From Carboxydothermus islandicus (GTDB lineage: Bacteria; Bacillota; Z-2901; Carboxydothermales; Carboxydothermaceae): a stretch of DNA of 53,353 bases. The notes below the pieces were generated by a model. It was given only the letters and a program-made list of their open reading frames with translations, was not told the origin of the DNA and did not search any database. Where the stretch lies: assembly GCF_001950325.1 (NCBI RefSeq), contig NZ_BDJL01000019.1, positions 13,471 to 66,823 of the forward strand. Reading direction: 5' to 3'. Below, in pieces: positions 33,604 to 42,293 of this stretch (positions are counted from its first letter, which is position 1; each line of letters begins with the position of its first letter). A program made the translations under genes and the position numbers.

Positions 33604-34197
33604 ATGCCTCGAAAGAAGGCTACAAAAGTAACCGGGGAGAGCGTAAATATTAATATTTCTGAAGCTCAAAAAAATGAAAATACCGCAAATAATGCTAATA
33701 ATATAAGTAGAAAAACAGCAAAGCATTATATTATAGAACTTTTAAAAGAAGCTCCGGAACAAACAATTAAAATGACTTTGGAAAAGATTACGGAGTTAAT
33801 AAATCAAAAGATTGTCCTTGAGGGCCGGGATTATAGATATCAAAGGCCCAATATTTGGTCCGCAATTCAGAAATTAGCGGAAAATGGTGTTATAAAAATT
33901 AAGAAAGGGAAAAATCGCCGGGATCCAAATACCATTATCTTACTGCAGCCGGAGGTAGACTTTAACAAAATTTCCAGCAAGCGTTCACCGGGAAGGCCGG
34001 AGCAAAAAGTTTTTATTACCAAAAAACAGTATAATCTTTTGAAGAACCAATTAAAGAAAACCGAGAAACAGCTTCTAAAAATTTTCAATAACTTAAAGGA
34101 TATTAAAGAAACTCTGGATTTAATGGAAAATAAAAACAGGAGAACTCCTGAAGATAAGGGAACGGTTAGAAGACGGGGGCGACCCAAAAAAGTTTAA
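33604..34197 (+). CDS. Hypothetical AT-hook protein
   Basis: The protein has 197 aa from an ATG after AAGGGGTG. Residues ~35-110 look like a winged helix (YIIELLKEAPEQTIKMTLEK ... IWSAIQKLAENGVIKIKKGK). Residues ~145-175 are a coiled coil (LLKNQLKKTEKQLLKIFNNL). There are two AT-hook-like motifs, SPGRPEQ near 128-134 and RRRGRPKKV at the very C-terminus. This suggests a minor-groove DNA-binding protein, possibly a chromatin-like factor. No family name was recognised. Its codon use is AT-rich and it stands alone. Confidence 0.65.
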   Translation: MPRKKATKVTGESVNINISEAQKNENTANNANNISRKTAKHYIIELLKEAPEQTIKMTLEKITELINQKIVLEGRDYRYQRPNIWSAIQKLAENGVIKIKKGKNRRDPNTIILLQPEVDFNKISSKRSPGRPEQKVFITKKQYNLLKNQLKKTEKQLLKIFNNLKDIKETLDLMENKNRRTPEDKGTVRRRGRPKKV

Positions 34198-34210
34198 AGG
34201 AAGGGAAACA

Positions 34211-34777
34211 TTATTTACGAAAAATACGTTGGGGTAGCGGAAATAACGCCGGTACCTCTTTTTTATAGTTTTCGTATTCCTGACCAAAAATATTAATAAG
34301 CTTTTTTTCTTCTAATTTAATACCGATAAAAATATATCCGCTCAGGATTATATTAACCAGAAGTCTTGGCAAATTAAAGCCTTCACTCCAGATTAAAAGG
34401 AGAGCTGCCAAGTATAAAGGGTGTCGCAGATATTTTAGAGGTCCTTTTTTAACAAGGTTTTTGCTATCTTGCGCAGCCAAACCTAAAAACTCTTTAAGGT
34501 TATAGCAGGAAAAACTCCAGAGGATAAGCAAAATTCCGGTTATTATAAAAATAGCACTCAGCCAAAGGGGAATGACTACAAGTTTGGGCTCGGAGAAGTT
34601 AATTTTTAGATATAAATAGGCACCGGCAAAACTAATTAGGGAAATTAAATTATAAAAAATTCGATAGCTTTTAGGGAAAAATTTATCTTTTAAGAAATTT
34701 TCCACCGGGGGATGAATTAAAAAACTATGAAGAAAGCAAAATAAAAGCCACAAAATTATTAAGATGAGATATTTCAT
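34211..34777 (-). CDS. Isoprenylcysteine methyltransferase-like membrane protein
   Basis: The protein has 188 aa with about five membrane segments. The C-terminal part has the ICMT/PEMT pattern: GPLKYLRHPLYLAALLLIW, then LEEKKLINIFGQEYENYKKE and VPALFP. The family binds SAM in the membrane and methylates prenylated Cys or phospholipids. The bacterial substrate is unknown. Minus strand, single gene. Confidence 0.85.
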   Translation of the reverse strand: MKYLILIILWLLFCFLHSFLIHPPVENFLKDKFFPKSYRIFYNLISLISFAGAYLYLKINFSEPKLVVIPLWLSAIFIITGILLILWSFSCYNLKEFLGLAAQDSKNLVKKGPLKYLRHPLYLAALLLIWSEGFNLPRLLVNIILSGYIFIGIKLEEKKLINIFGQEYENYKKEVPALFPLPQRIFRK

Positions 34778-34812
34778 GTTGTTACTCCTTTATAGATTTT
34801 TTCTTTATTATC

Positions 34813-34825
34813 TTACATTATGTAA
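34813..34825 (+). promoter_or_regulatory. Palindrome upstream of the SRAP gene
   Basis: TTACATTATGTAA is a perfect palindrome around one base, 19 nt before the SRAP start codon and 36 nt from the start of the divergent membrane protein gene. It may be an operator. No known regulator was matched. Confidence 0.35.
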
Positions 34826-34843
34826 TTTTGTCAAGGTGATTAT

Positions 34844-35518
34844 ATGTGCGGGCGATTTTCCATGGCAGAAGATTTTGCAGTCTTAGAAAAACTTTTTAAT
34901 TTAGAACCTGTAGATTTTCCTTTAAAACCCCGGTACAATATTGCTCCTACCCAGGATGTACCGGTGGTAATCTGGGAGGGAGGACGGCGTTTAAAGTTAT
35001 TTCGCTGGGGCTTAATTCCGGCGTGGGCCAAGGACCCTGCTATAGGCCAGAAAATGATTAATGCGCGGGCGGAAACCGTTGACCAGAAACCCAGTTTTAA
35101 AAATCTTCTTTTTCGAAGGCGATGTCTGGTGCTGGCCGATGGATTTTACGAGTGGGAAAAGACCGGAGGGAAAAAAATTCCTTATCGGATAGTTTTAAAA
35201 AACCGAAAGCCTTTTGCTTTTGCGGGATTGTATGACATCTGGCAAGATTCCGGAGGGCGGATGTTATATTCCTGTACGATTATTACTACGGAGGCTAACA
35301 AACTTATCAGGTCAATACATGACCGGATGCCGGTAATTTTAAACAATAAAGCAATTTCGGTTTGGTTAGATTTAGGAATTAAGGACATCGCTTTACTTAA
35401 AAATTTGCTTGTACCGTATCCTGAGGAAGAAATGGATATTTATGAAGTAGCACCGTTAGTTAACTCGCCCCGGGTAGACATACCTCAATGTATTGAACCG
35501 GTTAAACGTTTGTTTTAA
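34844..35518 (+). CDS. SRAP/HMCES family abasic-site protein (YedK-like)
   Basis: The protein has 224 aa. The ATG is followed directly by Cys2 (MCGRFSM), the residue that forms a thiazolidine link with abasic sites in single-stranded DNA. NARAETV, LADGFYEWEK and IHDRMPVIL carry the conserved Asn, Glu and His. It protects abasic sites at replication forks. AAGGTGA is the ribosome binding site. A terminator follows. Confidence 0.95.
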   Translation: MCGRFSMAEDFAVLEKLFNLEPVDFPLKPRYNIAPTQDVPVVIWEGGRRLKLFRWGLIPAWAKDPAIGQKMINARAETVDQKPSFKNLLFRRRCLVLADGFYEWEKTGGKKIPYRIVLKNRKPFAFAGLYDIWQDSGGRMLYSCTIITTEANKLIRSIHDRMPVILNNKAISVWLDLGIKDIALLKNLLVPYPEEEMDIYEVAPLVNSPRVDIPQCIEPVKRLF

Positions 35519-35527
35519 AACAAAAAA

Positions 35528-35557
35528 CCCGTAAGCCAGCAGCTTACGGGTTAATTT
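35528..35557. terminator. Bidirectional terminator between SRAP gene and tRNA-Leu
   Basis: CCCGTAAGC (35528-35536) pairs with GCTTACGGG (35542-35550) over a 5-base loop. T-runs on the plus side and A-runs on the minus side let it serve both converging transcripts. Confidence 0.85.
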
Positions 35558-35562
35558 TTTTA

Positions 35563-35645
35563 TGGTGTCGGAGGTGGGACTTGAACCCACACGGTTTCCC
35601 ACACGCCCCTCAAACGTGCGCGTCTGCCAGTTCCGCCACTCCGAC
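35563..35645 (-). tRNA. tRNA-Leu (anticodon GAG)
   Basis: The acceptor GTCGGAG / CTCCGAC is complete, with CCA encoded. It has a long variable arm, and the anticodon loop TTGAGGG gives GAG. Confidence 0.93.
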
Positions 35646-35797
35646 GTAACTCGCAAGTTTTATTATATAGTTACCTTTAATCGGTGTCAAGAATTTATTT
35701 TTTGGAAATAATTACAAGTAAAAAACGGATGCGAAAAATGTGGTAATATGTATTATGTAATTAAGGAAATCACTGCAGAAGAAAGGTGGAAACTGAT

Positions 35798-38086
35798 GTG
35801 AGTAAGGTTTGCAAAAAATTTTCCTTGCTAACTTTATTGCTTTTATTTAGCCTTTTTGTTAATGGATGTGCAAGTTTTACGCTATCCGCTAAAGATTTTG
35901 CTAAACTTTATAATTTACAGCAAAGTTCAGCGATTTATGATAAAAATGGTCGTTTTTTGACCCAAATTTCGGGAAGCGAGCGCCGAACTTATGTAAAAAT
36001 TGATGAGCTTCCGCCATATGTTCCTCAGGCTTTTGTAGCAATTGAAGATGCGCGTTTTTATCAGCACTTTGGTATTGACATCGTGGGAATTTTGCGGGCA
36101 TCAGTAGTTAATATTTTAAAGAAAGACCTTGCCCAGGGGGCAAGCACCATTACCCAGCAATTAGTACGTAATGTTTATTTAACCCAGGAAAAAACTTTTG
36201 CCCGGAAAATTAAAGAAGCCCTTTTAGCGATTCAGCTTGAACGGGTTTATACCAAGAAAGAAATACTGGAAATGTACTTAAATGTAATTTACTTTGGCAA
36301 TGGAAATTATGGTATTGAGGAAGCTGCCCAAAATTATTTCGGAAAGCCGGCTTCCAAGCTCACCCTTGGAGAAGCGGCAATGCTTGCGGGAATACCCAGG
36401 AGACCAAATTTTTATGCACCGACTATAAACTATGAAGCGGCGGTAAGTCGAAAAAATCTTGTTCTGGATAAAATGGTGGAGCAAGGTTATTTAACCCCGG
36501 AGGAGGCGGAGAAGGCTAAAAGGGAAGAAGTAAAAATTAATCCTGAGGCTCAAAATAAGGGCAACCAGTATGCAGCGGTTATTGATAAAATTTTCCAGGA
36601 AAGCGAAGAGGATTTTGGACTTTCCCGGGAACAATTAAATACCGGTGGTTATAAAATTTATACTACTGTTGACCGGGAAGTCCAACGGTATGCGGAAAGA
36701 GTCTTTGCTGATGCCCGGAATTTTCCGCCCAGTACCGATGAAATTATAGTTCAAGGGGCTGCTGCGGGAGTTGATCCTGAAACCGGTGGGATTGTTTTCT
36801 TAATAGGAGGCCGGAATTATGGAAGATTTGGTGGGTTTAATCGAAGCTTTATGATGTACCGCCAGCCCGGTTCTGCTTTTAAACCAATTGTTGATTATGC
36901 TCCGGCTTTTGAAAAGGGGTATTTACCATCGGATTTTATAGTTGATGAACCTGTAGCTTTTGGGGATTATAAACCAAAAAATTACGATGGCACTTATCAC
37001 GGTAAAGTAACTTTAAGAAAAGCCCTGGTAGAATCTTTAAATATCCCTGCAGTAAAGCTTTTAAATGAGATTGGAGTTGACACCGGGTATGAATATGCCA
37101 AAAGGTTTGGTTTTGAATTAACTGCCAAAGATAAAAACCTGTCACTGGCTTTAGGGGGATTGGAGCGGGGAGCATCACCACTGCAGATGGCTGCTGCCTA
37201 TGCCGTTTTTGCCAGTGGCGGGGTATACAGGACGCCCCATATCATTAATAAAATCATTGATAAAGATGGAAATGAGATTCCCAGAAGAAAATCTTTAGAA
37301 GAAAAGAAAGTTATTTCCGAAGAAACGGCTTATTTAATTACCGATGTGTTAATTGATACCGTAAAAAAAGGAACGGCCAGAAGGGCAAATTTTGGGGGAA
37401 TTTTAGCGGCAAAAACTGGAACTACCGAAGTACCCTTTAAAACTCCTGGGCAGAAGGGTACCAAAGACGCGTGGATTGTAGGTTATACGCCGGATATTTC
37501 GGTGGCAGTTTGGATGGGTTATGATAAAACCGACCGCTTGCACTATTTAAAAGGTGTTACCGGAGGCTCATACCCTGCGGTGATTTTACGAAAGATAGCT
37601 TCTTACTATGTACAAGTGCATGGAGAAAAGCCTTTTACAATGCCCAAACAACTGGTGCGGGTAAGCATCGATGAAAAAACCGGATTAATTGCGGGGCCTT
37701 TAACCCCTCCCGGACAGGTAGTTGACGAAGTTTTCCCTAAAGGTAAGGAACCTAAAGCTCTTTCGCCCGATACCCCACCAAATCCTGAAACTCAAAACGG
37801 TAATTTAACGGCAGCGTATATTGAAGGTAAAGGGGTTGTTTTAAACTGGCAGCCAAAACCGGGATATACCTACCAAATATACCGCATAAATGAGGATGGT
37901 TCAACGTTAATGGTTGGGGAAAGCTCAACGGGGTCTTTTACCGATGCTAAGGTGACTTCGGGCAGCCATTATCAGTATTACCTTTTACCCGTACAGAAAA
38001 AAGAGGATGGCAGTGTTAAAATGGAGTTACCAAGCGTTCCGGTAGTTATTGATATTCCAGCGTCGGTAACCGGCGGAGTTTACTGA
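35798..38086 (+). CDS. Bifunctional penicillin-binding protein (PBP1A family), lipoprotein-like
   Basis: The protein has 762 aa from a GTG at 35798, 8 nt after AGGTGG. The glycosyltransferase part has E in AIEDARFYQHFG and QGASTITQQLVRN. The transpeptidase part has SAFK, SLN and KTGTTE as its three motifs. A fibronectin-like domain (~670-755) ends the chain. The N-terminus is odd: in place of a plain transmembrane anchor it has a signal peptide ending in FVNGCAS, a lipobox-like Cys. It builds and crosslinks peptidoglycan. Confidence 0.95.
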   Translation: MSKVCKKFSLLTLLLLFSLFVNGCASFTLSAKDFAKLYNLQQSSAIYDKNGRFLTQISGSERRTYVKIDELPPYVPQAFVAIEDARFYQHFGIDIVGILRASVVNILKKDLAQGASTITQQLVRNVYLTQEKTFARKIKEALLAIQLERVYTKKEILEMYLNVIYFGNGNYGIEEAAQNYFGKPASKLTLGEAAMLAGIPRRPNFYAPTINYEAAVSRKNLVLDKMVEQGYLTPEEAEKAKREEVKINPEAQNKGNQYAAVIDKIFQESEEDFGLSREQLNTGGYKIYTTVDREVQRYAERVFADARNFPPSTDEIIVQGAAAGVDPETGGIVFLIGGRNYGRFGGFNRSFMMYRQPGSAFKPIVDYAPAFEKGYLPSDFIVDEPVAFGDYKPKNYDGTYHGKVTLRKALVESLNIPAVKLLNEIGVDTGYEYAKRFGFELTAKDKNLSLALGGLERGASPLQMAAAYAVFASGGVYRTPHIINKIIDKDGNEIPRRKSLEEKKVISEETAYLITDVLIDTVKKGTARRANFGGILAAKTGTTEVPFKTPGQKGTKDAWIVGYTPDISVAVWMGYDKTDRLHYLKGVTGGSYPAVILRKIASYYVQVHGEKPFTMPKQLVRVSIDEKTGLIAGPLTPPGQVVDEVFPKGKEPKALSPDTPPNPETQNGNLTAAYIEGKGVVLNWQPKPGYTYQIYRINEDGSTLMVGESSTGSFTDAKVTSGSHYQYYLLPVQKKEDGSVKMELPSVPVVIDIPASVTGGVY

Positions 38087-38186
38087 GTGGGTTTTTCTAA
38101 TTTTTTTCAGGTAAATTGTTGAAATATTTAAAATTGTCATTTAACATAAAAAAGAGATATGAATTTAAAACAGGGGGGATTAGGCT

Positions 38187-39359
38187 TTGGTGGATGTGGC
38201 GATTGTCCGGGCCAAACGGACGCCTATTGGTAGTTTCGGGGGACAGTTTAAAAATGTATCTGCAGGTAATTTAGCAGCGACAGTTATAAAGGAGTTAATA
38301 AAGGATTTACCCTTTCCGCTGGAAAAAGTAGACGAGGTAATACTTGGGAACTGTCTGATGAATACCGATGAGCCAAATTTAGGAAGAACTGCTGCTTTGA
38401 TGGCCGGGCTTCCCATTACAACCACTGGCTTTACAGTTCAAAGGCAGTGCAGCTCCGGGATGCAGGCGATCGTTTCGGCGTATCAGGAGCTGGTTTTGGG
38501 TGATAATGACATAATTATTGCTGGTGGAGTGGAAAGTATGAGTACCGCTCCCTTTGTGTTGAAAACTGCCAGGTGGGGGCAGAGGCTTACTCACGGGGAG
38601 ATGACCGATGCCCTCTGGGAGCTCCTAACGGATCCGCTACATAAAATTTTAATGGGGGTTACGGCCGAAAATTTAGCCCGTAAATATAATATTTCCCGGG
38701 AGGAACAAGACGAAATTGCTTATAGGAGCCATAAACTTGCCATTGAGGCAATAGATAATGGTTGGTTTGCGGAGGAAATAGTGCCGGTAGAAGTAAAAAA
38801 TAAAAAAGAAAAAGTTTTGGTGATGACCGATGAACACCCGCGCCGGGATATTTCCTTAGAAAAATTAGCGGCCCTTCCTCCCACTTTTGTTAAAGACGGT
38901 ACGGTAACCGCAGGGAATTCTTCCGGTTTAAATGATGGGGCAGCGGCGGTTTTAATGATGCGGGAAGAGACGGCGAGGCAGTATGGACTGGAACCGCTTG
39001 GTTACATTCGGGCCTATGCCTGGGCGGGGGTTGAGCCGGAGTTAATGGGATATGGACCGGTGCCAGCTGTTCAAAAACTTTTAAAGAAGACGGGGCTTCT
39101 TCTAACGGATATTGATTTAATTGAGTTAAATGAGGCTTTTGCGGCTCAGTACCTTGCCTGTGAGAAGCTTTTAGAGTTGGATAGAAATAAAGTAAATGTA
39201 AAAGGCAGCGGTATTGGTCTTGGACACCCGGTGGGTGCTACCGGAGCCCGGATAATAGTAACTTTACTTTATGAATTAAAACGGCGGAATTTAAAACGGG
39301 GCATTGCTACTTTATGTGTTGGCGGTGGTATGGGAATGGCAGTACTGGTGGAACGGTAG
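38187..39359 (+). CDS. thl: Acetyl-CoA acetyltransferase (thiolase)
   Basis: The protein has 390 aa from a TTG that is 8 nt after GGGGGG. The active residues are the nucleophilic Cys in QRQCSSGMQA, the His in LGHPVGATGAR and the Cys near the end in CVGGGMGMA, with NEAFAAQ between. It joins two acetyl-CoA to acetoacetyl-CoA, or the reverse. No beta-oxidation genes are adjacent. Monocistronic. Confidence 0.95.
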   Translation: MVDVAIVRAKRTPIGSFGGQFKNVSAGNLAATVIKELIKDLPFPLEKVDEVILGNCLMNTDEPNLGRTAALMAGLPITTTGFTVQRQCSSGMQAIVSAYQELVLGDNDIIIAGGVESMSTAPFVLKTARWGQRLTHGEMTDALWELLTDPLHKILMGVTAENLARKYNISREEQDEIAYRSHKLAIEAIDNGWFAEEIVPVEVKNKKEKVLVMTDEHPRRDISLEKLAALPPTFVKDGTVTAGNSSGLNDGAAAVLMMREETARQYGLEPLGYIRAYAWAGVEPELMGYGPVPAVQKLLKKTGLLLTDIDLIELNEAFAAQYLACEKLLELDRNKVNVKGSGIGLGHPVGATGARIIVTLLYELKRRNLKRGIATLCVGGGMGMAVLVER

Positions 39360-39410
39360 TTTGTGAAAAAAATATTTTTATTTTAAGAAGGAAAAAAGGA
39401 ATAAATGTAG

Positions 39411-39541
39411 TATAATTTATATCAGAAAACAAACCCAGAAGGGTTTAACGTTTCTTTATTTTACCAAAAGGACAACTTTATAATATGGAAAAAAAGCCAC
39501 GAAGGCCGGGAGCAGGAAGCTCGGTTTTGGTGGCTTTTTGT
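39411..39541 (+). promoter_or_regulatory. Leader with terminator hairpin before cbiM (possible riboswitch/attenuator)
   Basis: A -10 TATAAT is at 39411-39416 and a second at 39479-39484; neither has a strong -35. A small hairpin AAACCC-AGAA-GGGTTT lies at 39431-39446. A long stem AAAAAGCCAC / GTGGCTTTTT (39491-39500 with 39530-39539), with an inner GAGC / GCTC, is followed by T. Only 28 nt separate it from cbiM, too little for a promoter. If transcription of cbiM starts at the first -10, the hairpin acts as an attenuator. It could simply end the thl transcript. No match to the cobalamin or NiCo motifs was seen. Confidence 0.5.
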
Positions 39542-39568
39542 TTTTTAAACCTTTAGGAGGGAGATTTT

Positions 39569-40225
39569 ATGCATATTGCCGATGGAATTTTAAGCCCGGA
39601 AGTTTTAATAACAACAGCGGGAGTTTCGGTAGGAATGATAGGACTTTCGCTTAAGAAAAGCAAAGGGCAGTTAGGAGAGCGACAAATTCCCATGCTTGGG
39701 GTGGTTTCAGCGTTTATCTTTGCCGCCCAAATGCTAAACTTTCCGATTATCGGTGGTACTTCGGGACATTTACTGGGGGGAATGCTGGCAGCGGCTTTAC
39801 TTGGTCCCTGGAATGCTGTTTTAACCCTTACCACGGTCTTATTTGTTCAGGCGGTATTTTTCTCGGATGGTGGCATTACAGCTCTGGGGGCTAATGTCTT
39901 TAACATGGCGGTAATAGGGGTTTTTACGGGGTATTTGTTTTACCAATTGCTGCAAAGAATAATTCCAGGAAAAACCGGGAGAACCTTAGGGTTAATTGGG
40001 GGAAGTTGGCTTTCGGTGGTAGCTGGAGCTTTAGCCGCATCGGTTGAAATATCGTTATCCGGTTTATTGCCTTTTAAAGTTGCTGCAGGGGCCCTGCTTT
40101 TCTGGCATTCTTTTATTGGCCTGGGTGAAGCACTTATTACTTTAATTGCCGTAACGTATTTGGAAAAGATTTTTGGGGTAGGGTTTTTTCATGGAGTAAA
40201 GGAGGTTGCAATAAATGAAAAATAA
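39569..40225 (+). CDS. cbiM: ECF transporter S component CbiM (nickel/cobalt)
   Basis: The protein has 218 aa with about seven membrane segments. It starts MHIADGIL: the free amino terminus and His2 bind the metal ion in this family. GGTSGHLLGGMLAAALLGPW and LGANVFNMAVIG are diagnostic. The AGGAGGGAG ribosome binding site is strong. Neighbouring PDGLE, CbiQ and CbiO complete the transporter. Nickel or cobalt cannot be told apart from the sequence. Confidence 0.96.
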   Translation: MHIADGILSPEVLITTAGVSVGMIGLSLKKSKGQLGERQIPMLGVVSAFIFAAQMLNFPIIGGTSGHLLGGMLAAALLGPWNAVLTLTTVLFVQAVFFSDGGITALGANVFNMAVIGVFTGYLFYQLLQRIIPGKTGRTLGLIGGSWLSVVAGALAASVEISLSGLLPFKVAAGALLFWHSFIGLGEALITLIAVTYLEKIFGVGFFHGVKEVAINEK

Positions 40226-40490
40226 GATTTTAATCGGCTTAGGTACTGCCCTTCTGCTGGCGCTTTTATTGTCGCCTTTTGCTTCGGCTAATCCGGATGG
40301 TTTAGATAGAGTTCTTAAGGATTTTGGTTTGGAAGAAAGGAGCAAGACGATTCTTGTTTCACCGGCTGCCGATTATGTTTTTCCTGGGATTAAAAACGAA
40401 AAGCTGGCAACGGGGATAGCCGGAGTTTTTGGTACCTTACTGACTTTTGGGGTTGCCTGGTTTATAGGAAAAAAGCTGGTAAGTCGGTAA
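40215..40490 (+). CDS. PDGLE-domain small membrane protein (CbiN-like role)
   Basis: The protein has 91 aa with two membrane segments (~5-25 and ~65-85). The outer loop begins ANPDGLDRVLKDFG, the PDGLE domain. In metal ECF transporters this small protein takes the place of CbiN next to CbiM. The start overlaps cbiM by 11 nt, with AAAGGAGG upstream. Confidence 0.9.
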   Translation: MKNKILIGLGTALLLALLLSPFASANPDGLDRVLKDFGLEERSKTILVSPAADYVFPGIKNEKLATGIAGVFGTLLTFGVAWFIGKKLVSR

Positions 40491-40494
40491 AATA

Positions 40495-40570
40495 ATCTAA
40501 ACCTTGGCATTTTAGATAAAATTCCCGGCCGGTAAGCAGCTTTGCTTATTGGCTATTTTTCTTTTTTTTG
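40495..40570 (+). terminator. Hairpin and terminator inside the cbi operon
   Basis: ATCTAAA (40495-40501) pairs with TTTAGAT (40511-40517). Then GCCGGTAAGCA pairs with TGCTTATTGGC through two G-T pairs around GCTT, followed by TATTTTTCTTTTTTTT. This is a clear rho-independent terminator 24 nt before cbiQ, so cbiQO should be made at lower levels than cbiM or be regulated. Confidence 0.75.
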
Positions 40571-40593
40571 TCATAATGGAAAAGGGGTGTAAA

Positions 40594-41403
40594 ATGAAGA
40601 AAAGTCACTGGCACCTGGAAGATATAAAAAAACAAAGTCGCCTTTTTAACAAACTTGATCCGAGGATAAAAGTTATAGGCTTTTTTTTGTTAATTGCTTT
40701 AAGTAGTTTTATAAAAAGTTTTATACCGCTATTTCTTAATTTAGGGCTGGCAATTACCCTGGTGTTGCTTGCCCGTTTGCCATTAAACTTTTTGCTTACC
40801 CGGTTTATGTACTTTTTGGCTTTTGCTGGTGTTTTTCTTATCGTGCTACCGCTTATGACTCCGGGAGAGGTAGCTTTTACCTTGGGACCGGTTGTTTTTT
40901 CTAAGCCCGGGCTTATAAAAGGAGCGGTAATTGGAATCAGGCTTGTTACCATCTGGTTGTATATTTCTTTAATGCTTGGTAGCACCGGTTTTCGGGATTT
41001 TCTGTGGGCTCTTTCACGGTTACGTATTCCCCCGGAGTTTATAGGTATTATCGAGTTTATGTTACGTTATTTAGCTTTATTTTCCGAGGAATTGAAAAAG
41101 GCACAAACAGCAAGGAAGGCCCGACTTTTTCAGGAAGGAAAAAGTTTATGGCATAAAAGAACTTTTAAAATTTTGGGCCAGACTATTGGCATGCTTTTTT
41201 ATCGAGCTTATTTAAGAGGTGAAAGGGTCTACCGGGCAATGCTGGCCAGGGGCTTTACTGGTAGGTGGCAGGTGCTGGAGGAAAAAAAAATAGGGAGGAA
41301 GGATGTTGTATTTTTTTTGTCGATAGTATTTTGGGTTTTAATGTTACTTGATTTTGAATATCATGGACTTGCCTGGCGGTTAATTTGGAGGTTATTAGAA
41401 TGA
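40594..41403 (+). CDS. cbiQ: ECF transporter T component CbiQ
   Basis: The protein has 269 aa from the ATG at 40594, 5 nt after AAGGGGTG. It has about five membrane segments and two ARG motifs in the coupling helices (AQTARKARLF and RAMLARGFTG) that transmit movement from the ATPase. It couples CbiO to CbiM. Its stop overlaps the cbiO start as ATGA. Confidence 0.95.
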   Translation: MKKSHWHLEDIKKQSRLFNKLDPRIKVIGFFLLIALSSFIKSFIPLFLNLGLAITLVLLARLPLNFLLTRFMYFLAFAGVFLIVLPLMTPGEVAFTLGPVVFSKPGLIKGAVIGIRLVTIWLYISLMLGSTGFRDFLWALSRLRIPPEFIGIIEFMLRYLALFSEELKKAQTARKARLFQEGKSLWHKRTFKILGQTIGMLFYRAYLRGERVYRAMLARGFTGRWQVLEEKKIGRKDVVFFLSIVFWVLMLLDFEYHGLAWRLIWRLLE

Positions 41404-42212
41404 AAATTGCGGTGGAAATAGAAAATTTAATGTTTTTTTATCCTGATGGGAATAAAGCTTTGGATGGGGTATCTTTTGTAGTACCGGAAAGGTCAAAAAC
41501 AGTTATTTTAGGCCCTAACGGTGCGGGAAAATCAACTTTGCTTTTACACTTAAACGGACTTTATACCCCGAATCGCGGGAAAGTCAGGATTTTTGGTAAA
41601 TTAATTAATGCGGAAAATATCCGGGAGATTAGAAAAAAGGTTGGACTTGTTTTTCAGGATCCCGATGACCAGCTATTTGCTTCAACGATTTTTGATGATG
41701 TGGCGTTTGGACCGCAAAATCTTGAACTTGATAAAAAGGAAATTTTAAGGCGGGTTGAGGAAGCCTTAAAAGCGGTGGATATGTGGGATTTAAGAGATAG
41801 ACCGCCCCATCATTTAAGTTTGGGACAGAAAAAGCGTGCTGCTATTGCGGGAGTATTAGCGATGGAGCCGGACATTGTGGTGTTAGATGAACCCATGGCT
41901 TATCTTGATCCAAGAGGTCAGGAAGAAATTACTGCTATTTTAAACAGGTTAAATAATGAGGGAAAAACGGTTATTGTCAGCACCCATGACCTGGATTGGG
42001 CGCTGGAATGGGCCGATTACGTGGTGATTTTAAACGCCGGACGGGTGATGGCGGAGGGGGATAAAAGCATCTTAACCAATCGCCGCTTATTAGAACAAAA
42101 TGGGTTAAAAGCACCATTGCTTGTAACGCTTTTTGAGGATTTTGAAGGAAAACTGGGTATTCCTACCAGTTTAAAGGAAGCAAAGCAAAAGCTTAAGAAG
42201 ATTATGCTGTAA
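41400..42212 (+). CDS. cbiO: ECF transporter ATPase CbiO
   Basis: The protein has 270 aa from the ATG at 41400, which has GGAGG 7-8 nt upstream. Walker A is GPNGAGKST, the Q-loop is VFQDPDDQLF, the signature is LSLGQKKRAAIA, Walker B is VVLDEP and the switch His is in VSTHDLDWA. It energises nickel/cobalt uptake as a homodimer. It ends the operon, followed by a strong terminator. Confidence 0.96.
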   Translation: MKIAVEIENLMFFYPDGNKALDGVSFVVPERSKTVILGPNGAGKSTLLLHLNGLYTPNRGKVRIFGKLINAENIREIRKKVGLVFQDPDDQLFASTIFDDVAFGPQNLELDKKEILRRVEEALKAVDMWDLRDRPPHHLSLGQKKRAAIAGVLAMEPDIVVLDEPMAYLDPRGQEEITAILNRLNNEGKTVIVSTHDLDWALEWADYVVILNAGRVMAEGDKSILTNRRLLEQNGLKAPLLVTLFEDFEGKLGIPTSLKEAKQKLKKIML

Positions 42213-42217
42213 CATTT

Positions 42218-42252
42218 AAAGCCCGGCTTTAAGCCGGGCTTTAACCTTTTTT
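42218..42252 (+). terminator. Terminator of the cbi operon
   Basis: AAAGCCCGGC pairs with GCCGGGCTTT over TTTAA and is followed after AACC by TTTTTT. Confidence 0.85.
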
Positions 42253-42293
42253 AGCCTCCGGTCATAAAATAGTAGACGACTGGAGGGAGAACA

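Noticed and set aside
39411-39541. Cobalamin riboswitch before cbiM
   Set aside because: GCCAC occurs in the hairpin, but the rest of the B12-box and core is missing and the leader is too short.
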